From: Cordilura impudica
Lineage: Eukaryota; Arthropoda; Insecta; Diptera; Scathophagidae
Direction of reading: 5' to 3'
NCBI GenBank assembly: GCA_963682025.1
Contig: OY821519.1
Span: 136,257,094 to 136,321,093 of the forward strand
DNA: 64,000 nt
The translations under genes and the position numbers were made by a program. How positions within the stretch are numbered: the first letter of the stretch is position 1; every line of letters starts with the position of its first letter. The notes beneath the pieces are model-generated. The model was not told the origin of the DNA, searched no databases, and saw only the letters and a list, made by a program, of their open reading frames with translations. Of the stretch, positions 11,030 to 22,250 are shown in pieces.

Positions 11030-11532
11030 TTTTTGTTATATCAGGGGAGATTATGCTACATGCTTTCTTTTGAGGCATCTTTAAGTTTGCCTTGCTTGAA
11101 AAAGCCTTTCGACCTATTTTCCTATTTTGCTTCAAATGATTTTTAGTAAAGTAGAACACGTGAACAGCACACATTTGTCACAAAAAGTTTAGGTTCTTCC
11201 CCGAAGTATAAAAAACCATAAGAAAAGTGTTACCACTGTTTACTTTTTTTTGACGCGTAAAATCTGATGCATTTTAACTTTCGAAAGATTTGTGCAAAAT
11301 TCCCAATTGATTTGAATTCATGTTTTATAGTAGTCAATCTCTAAATGGTATAGAGATATAATATTACTTTTTATCGTAAGTCAATAATAATTTTGTTATA
11401 AGACAATTTAAAGATTAAAAATAGCTGTTTACTTTATTTTGACGCTCACAGTACATATGTAATTGAATTTTTTTAATAATTAAACTAAATATCTGTGAAA
11501 ACATTCTTACATAAATATTGTTTATTGCAAAA

Positions 11533-12052
11533 ATACACCACACCACTGTGCAGAGAGTATATATCAGTTTCTCAAACTCAGCAAAATAAATTCCGGAGAC
11601 CCCATAAACTATATATATTCTTGATCCTTATAAACGGTGAAGTCGGTCTAGCGGTGTCAGTCTGTCTTTTGAAGATATTCTCCTGTCCGCAATGTGTCGA
11701 ATACGTTATCCTACTTGCTTTTGTTGTTTGTGTTTTTGTACATGTGAACAACAACAAGCAATAAAATGTATATGCATCGCTAATAAATCAACAACCAAAA
11801 AGTAATTGTATGTGTTTACATTAATGCTGATTGCATTTAATAATTGCTTTCAATAAAAAACGCACGAAAATACCAAAATTTTTGTAATTATCTTATTAAT
11901 TTTAAGCATCGTAAAAATCTAGCCATGATAATGTGAAATCTATCCTCTTTTGTCTCTTATTGTGAACAAACTTGGTTATAATAATGTGTTTTGAATATGG
12001 ATGGAGGGTACCAAAGGTTCGGCGCAGCCGAATTTAATAATCTTACTTATTT
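11533..12052 (+). mobile_element. HINE/mini-me family B, copy B4
   Basis: Left end is degenerate (ACACCACACCACTGTGCAGAG), followed by the core TATATATTCTTGATCC and a shortened GTCTGTCT tract (11658-11670). Right end has TGGAGGGTA, hairpin TTCGGCGCAGCCGAA (12018-12032) and terminus CTTACTTAT. Its 3' half matches the minus-oriented fragment B6 at 36.2 kb. Confidence 0.7.
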
Positions 12053-12569
12053 AATATATTATTAAAATTAAAGTTTTTTAAGTGTTTGACAATACTTAGC
12101 AAATGCTTGAACAATACTTAAATGACTTAAAATTATTGAGGATTTACTGATATATTGGATTATTTTGACCCCAGTAAGAAGGTAGGGTTAATTTTCTTTA
12201 TTATTTTTTAGAATTCTATACAAATTGTTTTTCCAAAAATTCTTAACATTACATTCTTTTTATTAATGCTTTTTGTCTTCCTTAAAATGAGTCCATGAAT
12301 AAATATTCAAATCAGATACATGTTGTTACCCCTAATATTCTGAAGGGTGTGAAGTTAGCGACAAATGTCAAATACATTTTTAAAAAGCGTTAAGTATTTA
12401 ACAGAGAATTTTTGTGAAGATAACTACAGTTTATAGAGAATGTTGAATGTTTAAAGCTAAATGTTATTTATTTTTATTTTCGCTACGTTGATAAAAAAAA
12501 TTAGAAGATGTCAGCTGTAACAATTTCTTTTTTTTTTGTCAATGCATATGACATTGTGAAAGCCAGGAA
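12053..12569. other. AT-rich stretch without recognised gene
   Basis: About 0.5 kb, no coding or repeat signal recognised beyond short homopolymers. Confidence 0.4.
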
Positions 12570-12915
12570 TCTATAATCTTAATAGGCTAGGTGATTTCTT
12601 GTGACTGATGTTTTGTTCTACCATTTTATTCTGATTTTGACGAAACGTATACATATTACTTGAAAGGTATTTCTTTTTAGCCGTTTGGCAGATTTACAGA
12701 TTTTTAAATTTTTCCTTTATTTTGAGTAAATTACATTCGAAGTTGCTACTAACACATACATAAAATTATACAATGCTATGTGTGTGTTTATTAATTTTTT
12801 AATGTTTTTGTAATAAAAATGAGTTTGTTATTTTTGTGTTGATTTGTGAACTTTTAATGAAAAAATAAAATTTCCTAGAATTTTCGCTCGAATTTCGAGG
12901 GCTAGGATCTGCTAG
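12570..12915 (+). mobile_element. Non-autonomous Helitron, copy C1 (complete)
   Basis: 346-bp element with every canonical Helitron terminal feature: it begins TCTATAATCTTAATAGG, ends CTAG, and is flanked by A on the left (12569) and T on the right (12916) with no target duplication. Twelve bases before the final CTAG is a hairpin with arms CTCGAA/TTCGAG. No protein. The same family supplies C2 and C3 at 47.8-49.9 kb and C4 at 17.4 kb. Confidence 0.88.
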
Positions 12916-13575
12916 TTACAGTTAAAATAAGAATTTGTTGCTGGAAAATTAACTCTTAATTGTTCTTTAGGTCGAAATTATTCAACTCAGAGAGAAGCTT
13001 AATCAACTCAGAAGGTAATTAATAGCTATAAACTATAGACCATCTAGACCATAGTCAACCGGCATTACCAAATTTCGAGTCAGTTTCATTTTTTTTACAA
13101 ACACCATAATACACTGACCTCAGAGTGGTGTCGGGTATAACAACTTTGTGTAGGGTACTTAAAGATTCGACTTTGTATAGGACATTTATATAAGTAACCT
13201 AAAGTTACAACATAGTTTCTTTAAAAAAAAAAACAAAACGAAATTAGTTTTAAAGTACTTATTAAAATATTTTGTACATTTTTAAAACTTGCAGAAAGAA
13301 CAACAACTAATAAAACAACGATAAACATTAATGGGATATTCAATACAGGTAATTAACTTTGATAAAAATTATAATATTTAATATTTTAAATTTTTAAAAA
13401 TGATAACAAATGAAAAACTACTTATTGTAGATCTGAAGCACGACTACCAGAAGAGCCTTGAAAAAAAATGTTGATAAAATTGTTAAGGGCTTTTAACACA
13501 GCTCTAGTACTCAATTAGAATAAGTTTCAAATAACTTTAGAATTGTGTAACGAATTATGTATATGTAAGGCGCGT
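12916..13575. other. AT-rich stretch, possibly a worn HINE-A fragment
   Basis: AATCAACTCAGAAGG and a GTGGTGTCGGGTATAA-like end near 13000-13145 resemble the 5' part of HINE family A, but too divergent to be sure. The rest shows nothing recognisable. Confidence 0.3.
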
Positions 13576-14830
13576 AAGTCGCCCATTGAAATATGATACA
13601 AATATCTACTTTTTTAAGAAAAGAAACTTATTTTAAAGAAAGGTACTTTTTTCGAAAAGTTCCTTTTTAAAGAAAAAGGTATGTTTTGAGGAAATATAAA
13701 TTTTTTTTAAGAAAAATGTACTTTTTGAAGAAAAATTTACTTTTTAAGAAAAATTGCTTTTTAAAAAATGTGCTTTTAAAAAAGGTTCTTAAAAATACTT
13801 TTAAAAGAAAGGTACTTTTTTAAGAAAATTATTTTTTTTAAGAAAAATAAGTTTTTTCAAAAAAAGTGCTTTTTAAAGAACGAATATTTTTTACATTTAC
13901 CTTTTGTAAGATAAAAATACTTTTTATGATAAAAGTACTTTTATAAGAAAATGTGTTATTTTAAGAAACAGTATTTTTTAAGAAAGGGAACTTTTTGACG
14001 AAAATATATTATTAATGGAGAGGCCCAATTTTAAGAAAAGGTCTTTTTGACGAAAATATTTTATGTAAGAACAAGTACTTTTTTAAGAAAATTTAATTTT
14101 TTAAGAAATTGTATTTGTTAAAAGGTATTTTTAAGAGATTATTGTTTTTTAAAGCAAATGTACTTTTTAAAAAAAGTACTTTTGACAATAAGGTACATTT
14201 TAAAAATAGGTTCTTTAAAAAATATTACTTTAAAAAAATATTTAAAAAAAAATCTTTATCAAAAATGGTACTTTTCTGACGAAAAGGAACTTCTTGAACA
14301 AAAGGAACTTTTTGAACAACTTTTTTTAAAAGATGCATTTATCAAAAAAAAAAATTTTTTTTAAGAAAATTTGCTTGTTAAAGAACCTTTTCTTTTTTAA
14401 GAAAAGTTACTTAAAAGGTACTTTAAGAAAATTTATTTTTTTAGGAGACGGTATTTTTTAAGAAAATGTACTTTTTGACGAAAAGTTTTTTTTTTGAGAA
14501 ATGGTACTTTTGGCGAAAAGGTATTTTTTAAAACTATACTTTTTAAGAAAAGGCGCTTTCTTTAAAAAAAAATCATATAACAATAAGGTACTTTTTAAAA
14601 ATAGGAACTTAAAAAATACTTTAAAAAATACTTTGACTAAAAGTTGAAAAATTTTTTGAACAAAACGAACTTTTTTACAGAAAGGTACTTTTTAAGAAAA
14701 TGTGCTTATAAATGAAAGATATTTTATTAAGAAAGGGGGATATTTTTTAAGAAAGGCACTTTTTCAATAAATAGTTGTTGTTAAGAGAATAAGGTACTTT
14801 TTGACAAAAAGTTTAATTAAATAATCTAAC
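13575..14830. repeat. Degenerate AAGTACTTTTT / TTAAGAAAA array
   Basis: About 1.25 kb made of loosely repeated units of roughly 20-30 bp, each with TTAAGAAAA followed by a TACTTTTT stretch (palindromic AAAAAGTACTTTTT). Unit length drifts, so this is not a clean satellite. The same pattern resumes at about 15480-15590, beyond the tandem block at 14.9-15.4 kb, which therefore looks like an insertion within the array. Open frames here are repeat artefacts. Confidence 0.7.
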
Positions 14831-14889
14831 CCATAAAAACAAAGTTTTTATTAAAACTCGTTATTAACTTATACATATGAGTTTTTAAT

Positions 14890-15450
14890 GTATCCGTGAC
14901 TGTGCGTGACTTTGCGTGACTATTTGAAAATTAATCTTTGGTCACAACAAGTCTATGGACCAAGTTTTAGATTGATTTGAAGAAGGGAATTGAGGTATTG
15001 GAGAAGGGAATGACTGTGCGTGACTATATGTGACTATCTCAAAATTAATCTTTGGCCACAACAAGTCTACGGACAAAGTTTCAGATCGATCGGATGAGGG
15101 GAAATGGGATTTAAACAACTCCGCGACTGTGCGTGACTGTGTGACTATCTTAAAATTAATCTTTAGCCACAAAAAGTCTGTGGACAAAGTTTCAGATCGA
15201 TCGGACGAAGGGAAGTGAGGTTTTAATCTCTCCGTGACTATGCGTGACTGTGCTTGACTATGTCAAAGTTAATCTTTTTTCACAGCAAGTCTCTCGACCA
15301 AGTTTCAGATCGATCGGATAAGGGGAAATGGGTTTTAAATCACTCTATGCTATGCGTGACTGTGCCCCAAAATGAATCTATAGTCACAACAAGACTATGG
15401 TCCATGTTTCAGATCAATTGGATGAGGGCGAATGGGTTTGCCCCATGGCA
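14890..15450. repeat. Five tandem units of ~113 bp ending at a GTCY tract
   Basis: Units start near 14896, 15012, 15124, 15236 and 15350. Each contains GTGCGTGACT, AAAATTAATCTTT, CACAACAAGTCT and TTTCAGATCGATCGGAT. The last unit runs into a CAGACGGACAGACAGACAGA tract (15452-15472), suggesting that the array belonged to a mini-me/HINE-like element. Frames are open in places on both strands because unit lengths keep phase; there is no protein signal. Confidence 0.8.
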
Positions 15451-15589
15451 AACAGACGGACAGACAGACAGAGAGTATGAGTTAAAAGAGTTTAAGAAAA
15501 GTTATTATTTGAGAAAAGTTTTTTTTTAATAGAAGGTACTTTTTAAGAATATTAACTATTTTAAGAAAATGAACTTTTTTTCATCACAG

Positions 15590-16022
15590 CATTTTGGAAA
15601 TGGGAATAGAAAATGTAAGGTGGGGAATGAACATTCCAGCTTCTAAAACTTAGAAGGGATAATTTTAAGAAATTAAATATTAATCATACACCGTTGCATA
15701 TCAGTGGGTCAGTGATAAGCGTAACTCTATTATGTAATAACCTTCACACAATTATTAAATTATTAAGAGTTTATTCACAAAATTTGTAGACAAAATTTTG
15801 TCACTATTGAAAGTAGGGATATCAAGCGGCACCAATATATAACTTTAAAAATCCCGAAATACGAGACTTTTCGGCATCCCGGAATATTTTAAGATTTTGA
15901 GGCTTTTCGCTATTTTGTATTTTTTTTTTATATTAATTTTTCGATATTATTTTTTAAATTTGTAATTTTGTAGATTTCAATTTTTTTTTTATTGTTGCAC
16001 AGTGTTATTACAAAAATAGATT
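15590..16022. other. AT-rich stretch without recognised gene
   Basis: Contains GACTTTTCGGCATCCCGG and similar motifs that recur near 16670 on the other side of element G, which suggests G was inserted into an older, unidentified repeat. No coding signal. Confidence 0.35.
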
Positions 16023-16025
16023 TAA

Positions 16026-16551
16026 AGGCCAGTATACACGGTCAAAATGCTTGACATCAAATTCATGTATGTGTGCATGAAGCTTTGAACATACACGGTA
16101 CTGCATAGCACTTCAATCATTCATTTGGTTTTTGATTTTGTGCTGTAAACATCATGTCGGTAGCGGACGATACACTTGTCGCCATTTTGGCAGTGTGCTT
16201 AAAAGCAAAAGAAAATGAAAAAAGAAGAAGAAGAGACGTATCTGGATGAAGGAGTGGTTAAAAAAGGAATTCATTTACCCATGAAAACTTAATGGCAAGC
16301 TTCCAGCAATTCTAAAATATTTTTCCTTTCATCCGACATCTCCTCACAACCATTTGCTTCAAAGTCACATTAAAAATGAGAACATGCTTGATCAATCAAC
16401 GATATACACACATCAAATTCGTACGTCATGCAAGCAGAAAATCTAAAATTTTTGATTTTGCTTCAATCATCGTCGGTGTGACACATACAAACACATTTTT
16501 ACTAATACCACCAAAATGCAGTTCAATCATTTTGATCGTGTATATCCCGCT
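16026..16551 (+). mobile_element. Element G, PIF/Harbinger-type, TAA duplication
   Basis: 526 bp flanked by TAA (16023-16025 and 16552-16554). Imperfect terminal inverted repeats: AGGCCAGTATACACGGTC at the left; the right end read in reverse is AGCGGGATATACACGATC, followed in both by AAAATG. Contains a short start-like coding remnant. Confidence 0.65.
16155..16390 (+). pseudogene. Remnant of a Harbinger-type transposase N-terminus
   Basis: A frame begins MSVADDTLVAILAVCLKAK near 16154 and, after a frameshift, reads VWMKEWLKK then HENLMASFQQF. This resembles the 'W---WL--R---G-Y--L--EL' opening of PIF/Harbinger transposases. Short, shifted and incomplete. The assignment rests on this pattern plus the TAA duplication. 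Confidence 0.4.
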
Positions 16552-16554
16552 TAA

Positions 16555-17087
16555 TATTTGGACCTTTGAAAAAAAATTTTGTGAGTAGATCAAACAGTTC
16601 TTCTATCGTTCCGAAATTTTATCTAAAAAATATATTAAAATTTCGAGGTCCCTGAAGAACAAATCTCAGAATTTCAGATTTTTCCCGGCATTTGGGTATT
16701 CGAGAATTTCATTCACTAAATAGTTTTTATAATGAAGGGCAATCACGTATTTAAGACTCTTTCCTAAATACTTAAGACCCTCTAAATATTCAACTAAAGT
16801 ACTTAAATTTATTTTGTATAACAAATATTCTTTTATGTATTTAGGAACAAGTGCTTAATGTTTCCCCACATTAAACTTGAACATAACTTTACTTCTGAAT
16901 TTGTTATCAATTTTTTAGAAGATTTCGATAAACATTTTTAATTTCATATTTTAGTGAAATTTCCTAACATCGAAAAATTTCATAAGATAGTCTTTATAAT
17001 TATTAATTATAGATCATAGATAAAAAATAATTTGTTCAAAAATAGCTAATAGCGACAATAAGTCTTTTATAATGAATTCTGAATTAT
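16555..17087. other. AT-rich stretch without recognised gene
   Basis: Continuation of the older sequence split by element G; no gene or clear repeat. Confidence 0.35.
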
Positions 17088-17395
17088 TATACCCTCCACT
17101 CCAGTGTGCAGAGGGTATATATAAGTTTCTCATTCCGTTTGTAATAATTAGAAAAAAAAATCTGGACCCCATAAAATATATATATTTGTGATCCTTATAA
17201 CATTCGAAGTTGATATAGTGATGTCCGTCTGTCCGGCTGTCCGTCTGTCCCTCTGTGGAAATCACGATGACGGCTTCAATCGGGTAGCTAGGGTGCTCGT
17301 TGGTATAAAAAATGATTCATTAACATCCTGAGAAGTTTGCTATTTAAAGTCGTCCAAATCGGTTAAACTGGTCCCGAGAATTGAGCGAAGAATTG
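17088..17395 (+). mobile_element. HINE/mini-me family B, copy B2 (5' part)
   Basis: Starts TATACCCTCCACTCCAGTG and continues through GCAGAGGGTATATA, the TA-rich core and GTCCGTCTGTCCGGCTGTCC (17223-17260). It then shares a longer interior with B3 (ATGATTCATTAACATCCTGAG) and stops where Helitron piece C4 begins. Confidence 0.75.
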
Positions 17396-17547
17396 TGTTT
17401 TATTAAATTTGTTAATGTATTAATGAGTTTGTTATCTTCATTCATAGTAATAATAAACCATAAAAGTGTTAGTTTGTGAATTGGCTAAGTTGAAAAATAA
17501 AGCTGTCTAGAAATTGCACTCGAATTTCGAGCGCTGGAATCTGCTGG
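17396..17547 (+). mobile_element. Helitron family C, 3' end fragment C4
   Basis: Matches the 3' half of Helitron C3 at 48.2 kb and ends with the hairpin CTCGAATTTCGAG, twelve spacer bases and CTGG followed by T. CTGG is a permitted variant of the CTRR terminus. The 5' part is missing. Confidence 0.7.
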
Positions 17548-18334
17548 TAATTATAATTTCCTTTGTATGAAATGTTTTAATAAATAAGAATGATTCAAAA
17601 AATAAAAATCCTTATTTTCATATCAAAATCAGAATCATTGCGCTAATGTTCAGCGCATTTAAAATTAACAAATTTGACAGCAAAAAATGATAACTTTTTC
17701 TGTAGTAATAGCAAGACTTTTAGATAATATTACTAACGTTTTTTTAAGTGTAAATATTCTTTCAGTGTAAAAAATTTGCAAATTTGCCAACAAAACATTT
17801 TTAATTTTTCAGTAGTAATAGCAAAGTTTCCAGTTGATTTTACTTTTTTTTTTTTGGAGTGTAAAAATTTTTTTGATTGTAAACATTAAAAAAAAAGTCC
17901 AATCTAAATATGACATTTTTTAATAAAAAAAAAAATAATAAAAAATCATATTTCACGCTAAAAGTTAAAAAAATTAAAGTTAAACTTTGACCTAGAATTC
18001 CTTAAAAAGTACTCAATCAATTTTAATGAAACTAAAACCGATTCAAGTTCATCAAAATATCTATCCATTAGAAAATTACTAAAATATTTTGATCGGTTCA
18101 AAAAATACAGAATTTTGGTCATGAAAAACGATTTTCAGCCACTGTCCGACGTTCGTCGTCCGTGTGTCACTACATGTAAACCTAGTACGCAAACTTAAGG
18201 TCGCAGATTTGCAAATATATATTTCGATCAAAATTTGGTATATACGCTTTTATCGCTTTTCTTACCTGTTTTTATTGTTTTTCTTTTTTTGTTTTGTATT
18301 AAATGTATCCTTAAATTAATATAATACTAGTTAA
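17548..18334. other. AT-rich stretch with a worn HINE-A fragment (18140-18262)
   Basis: Mostly featureless. At 18140-18262, GTCCGTGTGTCAC, GGTCGCAGATTTGCAAATAT and AAATTTGGTATAT align with the middle of HINE A2 (10400-10503), in plus orientation, indicating an old fragment of that family. Confidence 0.45.
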
Positions 18335-18741
18335 TAGTGCATTTACATCTGAGGAAAATCTAGCAGATTTTAGTTGAAATCTATTTCAAATCTATACCGT
18401 TTACATCTAACTTTTTTGACATTTTGTGTGAATTTGTTTCCACAACAATAAACAGCTGATTAAAATAAAACATATAAACTAGAAATACCAAAAATAAACA
18501 AAACAATAGGAAAATGCAAATATGGAAAATTCTAAAAAGGAGCAGATTTATAATTATATTATGCATCAAAAATGAAAAAGCACAATATGAAATAGAATTT
18601 TTGCGAAAAAAGATCAGCATTTTTTAAATGTATTGTTTGAACAGCAAAAACAAATTCATTTTCCACTATTATTATTTAGCAGATTGGAATGGGCACATGT
18701 CAGTATAAAAACTTATAAGTTTTCAATTACTAAATATTTTT

Positions 18742-19763
18742 GATGTGTAAACATCTAAACGCGCAGTGGGGGTAAAAATATATTTCACAATATAATCACA
18801 AAAACAGCGTAAGATGTAAGACGTAAGACGAAATCGGTGTGACTTATGATTGTATTGGTGAAAAAATTATGATATGTAATAACCTTTTTGTCGCTGTTTT
18901 CAGCATTTTTATAAACATTTATAATTAATTTAAAAGTATTCTTAACGTTATAATTTATTCAATATAAATAACACAATTATCACTGCATTTAATATTAATG
19001 CTAATCAAACATAAATAAAAATTAAAAGTAAACGGTTGACAGTAAAAAGGACGTGCTTAGAGACAAAACCAAGGCACGATTTGATTAGGAAGTGTGTGGA
19101 GATAACATCAGGGAGCGAATAGTGTTATAAAAACGTTTTAAAAACGAAAAATTTTAAATGAAAAATGAAAAATAAGAAATAAAAGATGAAAAATAAAAAA
19201 TGAAAAATGAAAAATAAAAAATTCAAAATTAAAAATTAAAAAGAAAAATTAAAAAATTAAAAATAAAAAATTTAAAATAAAAAATAAAAGATGAAAAATA
19301 TAAAATTAAAAATGAAAAATACAAAATGAAAAAATAAAAATAAAAGGTGAAAAATATAAAATTAAAAATGAAATATGAAAAATCAGAAATGAAAAATTAA
19401 AAATTAAGAATGAGAAATGAAAAGTAAAAAATAAAAAATGAAAAATTAAAAATTGAAAATACAAAATGAAAAATGAGGAATTAAAAACGAAAAATAAAAA
19501 ATGAAAAATTAAAAATTAGAAATGAAAAATAAAAAATGACAAATGAAAAATTAAAAATGAACAATCAGAAATGAAAGCGAAAAATCAAAAATTAACCAGT
19601 TGAAATAACAAATAATATATATTTTTATATTAGTAGAGCCCCTGCAGTTGTTGCTATAAGTGATACATAGATGACGTTTTTTGTTTGATTTTAAAAATAT
19701 GCCATAAAAAAATCTTTAATTACTAGATGTTTACACATCTCCCCTGTGATCGGACTCACATGA
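18742..19763. mobile_element. Repeat E1: hairpin-ended element carrying a low-complexity array
   Basis: Left end GATGTGTAAACATCT then CACAAAAACAGCG and AATCGGTGTG; right end AGATGTTTACACATCT followed by CCCCTGTGATCGGACTC. The same two ends occur at 53.06 and 54.65 kb (E2), but the interiors differ. AGATGT-n-ACATCT is itself a hairpin. The interior here is mostly an A-rich array. Superfamily unknown. Confidence 0.6.
19137..19605. repeat. (AAAAATGAAAAATTAA)-type low-complexity array
   Basis: About 470 bp of AAAAATGAAAAAT, AAAAATAAAAAAT and AAAATTAAAAAT variants with almost no C. It fills most of the interior of repeat E1. Confidence 0.85.
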
Positions 19764-20084
19764 TTATTTTTTTTAAAGATTCGTCATTTTTTTTTTGTTA
19801 ATAATTACATAGTATTTTATTTCCTTTTTATTCAACTTGTTTGCTTTTGTTTTTAAATGTCAATTTTTCAGTCACTGCGTTGTAATTTTCTACTACAATA
19901 TTTAAAAAAAAACACAGTAGTATCGTTTGGTAGTGCCCAAGTTTGACAAGATTTTGTGAGATTTTGCACAAATCTAGTAACGAGCTAGATTTTGTTTTAT
20001 ATGAGAAATCTAGTAAAAATGAGCTAGATTTCGCTCGAAATCTCGTATACACTAGATTTTGCTTAGATGTAAAACGCACTATAA

Positions 20085-21159
20085 TTTGTTTTTTTTAATA
20101 CTTATATCTGGACACTTTTAGTGAAGAAACATTTGAAATTTTTTTGAATTTCGCATAACTTCTAGGGTCTAAAAACATTCTTATAGGAATCAAACTTTGG
20201 GTTTTATAATGCCGCGGCGTGCCGGCTGCGTTAAATAGTGAATTCCATTGGTATGAAATTGGAAAATGAAATTTTGAACTTTTGCTATGGAAGACACGAT
20301 CAATGTTTTTTATAACAAGAAATTATAATAGAAACTGGCCAACAAGAAAAGCAATTAACTTTGAACTTAAAGTTTCAGTATCGGTAATAGTTTTAAGGTG
20401 GTAGCCGTAACTAACATTGGTAATATTGAGTTTAAGACACAGCTGGAGTGTATCAAAGATTATGTTAAAAAGAAAAAAAAATTTTGATAAAATAAATTTA
20501 ATAAGTTTGTGTTGATGTTTTTAACTATCAATAATACTTTACACAGTTACACCTCTTACACCGATCGCAAAGTAAAGGTCGCATTTATTCAAATAAATAT
20601 TTAGATCAAATTTGGTATATTAGATTTTATTGGGAATATTTTTAGGTCTGTATATGGTGACTATCGTTTATTACCTTTTTTTGTATTAAATGTATCCTTA
20701 AATTTACATATTACTATCTATACAAATAAAAATATTTTAAAAGTAGCCAAGAATCACTTTTAGCCAAAAATCATTTGAAAACACTCTTATAGGGATCAAA
20801 CTTAGGGTATTATAATTTTAATTAATTTTAGTTTTTTTTCACTGTGTATATTTAAAATCTAACACAACAATTAAGTTGTTAAAAAATATAAATAATGAAC
20901 TACGGAAAAATACATACATAAGTACGTATGACACAAAATACGTCAAGTTTTGAACAAATACACTGGTATAAGATTTAATAAAAGTATAGATTAGATGTTT
21001 TGAAAATTAAAAAAAAACGAAAACGAAATAATAATTGTAATTAAAAAAAACGTTGCGTGATGAAAAATTCTTACTGCTATTTTACTATTCTATATAATAG
21101 GGGTTGGACAACTCAATATGTACCAACAAATTGTGCTTCAAAAAATCTATATACGTACA
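20085..21159. other. AT-rich stretch with old repeat fragments
   Basis: CTTATAGGAATCAAACTT (near 20173-20195) and CTTATAGGGATCAAACTT (near 20787-20808) are two copies of an unidentified repeat. GGTCGCATTTATTC...TTTGGTATAT at 20578-20628 resembles a worn HINE-A fragment. No gene seen. Confidence 0.4.
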
Positions 21160-21637
21160 TAAATTAAGTCGGCTTAGAGCCATATAGAAAATAGCATAAA
21201 CCAAATTTGAGTGGAATTGTTATGGAAAAGTTCATATTGCATGCTTTTTTATATGGGGTTTATGTTACAAAATGGACCGATCATGCCCATATTTTGTAAA
21301 GTTTTATTAACAACAGGAATAAACCAAATTTGAGAAAAATCTATGCAATATTTTACAGGTTTAAGTAAAGATCGGAAAGCAGCTTTATCAAGGAACTTTA
21401 ACTAGAAATGGTCCTGTCGATTAAATTTTTGGACTCTTGATAACCCAAATATATAAAAAAATTTAAGCATGATAAATATAATCTGAATAATCTGGATCTA
21501 AGGGATATTTAAGTCGATATCATAGGCATCATTTGTATGGGGACTTGGTCGGAAAATATTTAGATTTTCACCAATTTCAATAGCGAATCGTCCTATGTAA
21601 GTTACAAACACCAGCACAAAATGGTGTAGAGTATAAA
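21160..21637 (-). mobile_element. HINE family A, degenerate copy A5
   Basis: Follows A1 in order through CCAAATTTGAGTGG, AAAAGTTCATAT, AAATGGACCGATC, AAGATCGG-AAGCAGCT and TTTGTATGGGGACT, with many substitutions and small deletions, ending near ATGGTGTAGAGTATAA. Palindrome only partly preserved (GTCGGCTTAG). An old copy. Confidence 0.6.
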
Positions 21638-21755
21638 TTGTTTTATTTTTTTAAAAAGTTTTTTGGGTTTAGTTTAAATTTTTACCTAAAACATGCTATA
21701 CAATTTTCTCATTTTATATTCTTTTTTTATCAAATCCTCTAATTTATATCAAAAA

Positions 21756-21860
21756 CAAGTATGAGTGTTAAATTCGGCTGTGCCGAATCTTTGGTACCCT
21801 CCACCTCGGTTTGAGTATTGATAATAAATGTAAACAAAATATTGGGAAAATAGGCATGCT
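21756..21860 (-). mobile_element. HINE/mini-me family B, 3' end fragment B5
   Basis: Starts ACAAGTATGAGTG, then hairpin TTCGGCTGTGCCGAA (21773-21787), CTTTGGTACCCTCCACC. This is the 3' end of family B in minus orientation. Similarity is lost after about 100 bp. Confidence 0.7.
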
Positions 21861-21981
21861 TTTCCTATATGCATGCGTTTCCGGTTATATGACATAACTT
21901 CTCGTTTAATTTAGTTTTTGCTAATTAAATAGCTCGCCCTTACCTCCATTGCAAAGGTAGTGGTTGTGTAGGGTGGCTATA

Positions 21982-22250
21982 TGCATTAAATCGTGCTAAT
22001 TGGAGATGGCTGTATAGTTTCTTTTAACTGGCGAAATATTTTTTCATTGCGGCCATGTAGGTCGGATGGAGTAACAAAATAATAACCAAAAAAAGCTCTC
22101 TCAACTTTTTTATTAAAATATTGCCATATTTGGAAAACATAGAGAACAAATTTATAATAATAAATAATCAAATTAGGGATGCCAAACACAAAAAACCAAA
22201 TGTCCCAAACATTTTTAATAAAATAATTTGTTATCTTTATTTTCTAAAAA
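21982..22250 (-). CDS. Possible membrane-protein exon or fragment, unrecognised
   Basis: An open minus-strand stretch reads NVWDIWFFVFGIPNLIIYYY followed by more hydrophobic residues, then ERAFFGYYFVTPSDLHGRNE, and ends QPSPISTI and stop at 21986. One or two membrane segments precede a polar tail. Composition after the membrane part looks like real protein rather than AT-rich noise. No methionine or splice site is convincing at the upstream side, and I do not recognise the family. It could equally be a chance frame. Confidence 0.22.

Larger units (their letters stand above)
9172..11451 (-). mobile_element. Tc1-like transposon with IR/DR ends, invaded by two HINE-A copies
   Basis: Flanked by TA dinucleotides. 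The left end CTGTGAGCGTCAAAATAAAG (9172-9191) is repeated inverted at the right end (11425-11451). Each end also has an inner copy of the same motif in direct orientation: GCGTCAAAAACAAGTAAACA near 10115 and its inverted equivalent at 11246-11268. Removing insertion A1, the left spacing is about 170 bp, as on the right. This outer-plus-inner layout is the IR/DR structure known from Minos, Paris, S elements and Sleeping Beauty. Without the two HINEs only about 740 bp remain, so most of the transposase is gone. Confidence 0.8.
18335..20081 (+). mobile_element. Element J, PIF/Harbinger-type with TAA duplication, containing repeat E1
   Basis: Flanked by TAA (18332-18334 and 20082-20084). Ends are inverted: TAGTGCATTTACATCT at the left; the right end in reverse is TAGTGCGTTTTACATCT, with AAAATCTAG shared further in. 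The arms are rich in AATCTAG/CTAGATT motifs. The middle (about 18742-19763) is occupied by another repeat, E1. No recognisable transposase. Confidence 0.65.

Noticed and set aside
14942..15529. Repeated protein-like frames (KLIFGHNKSTDKVSDRSDEGK type)
   Set aside because: Repeat units of ~113 bp read on both strands; no independent coding evidence.
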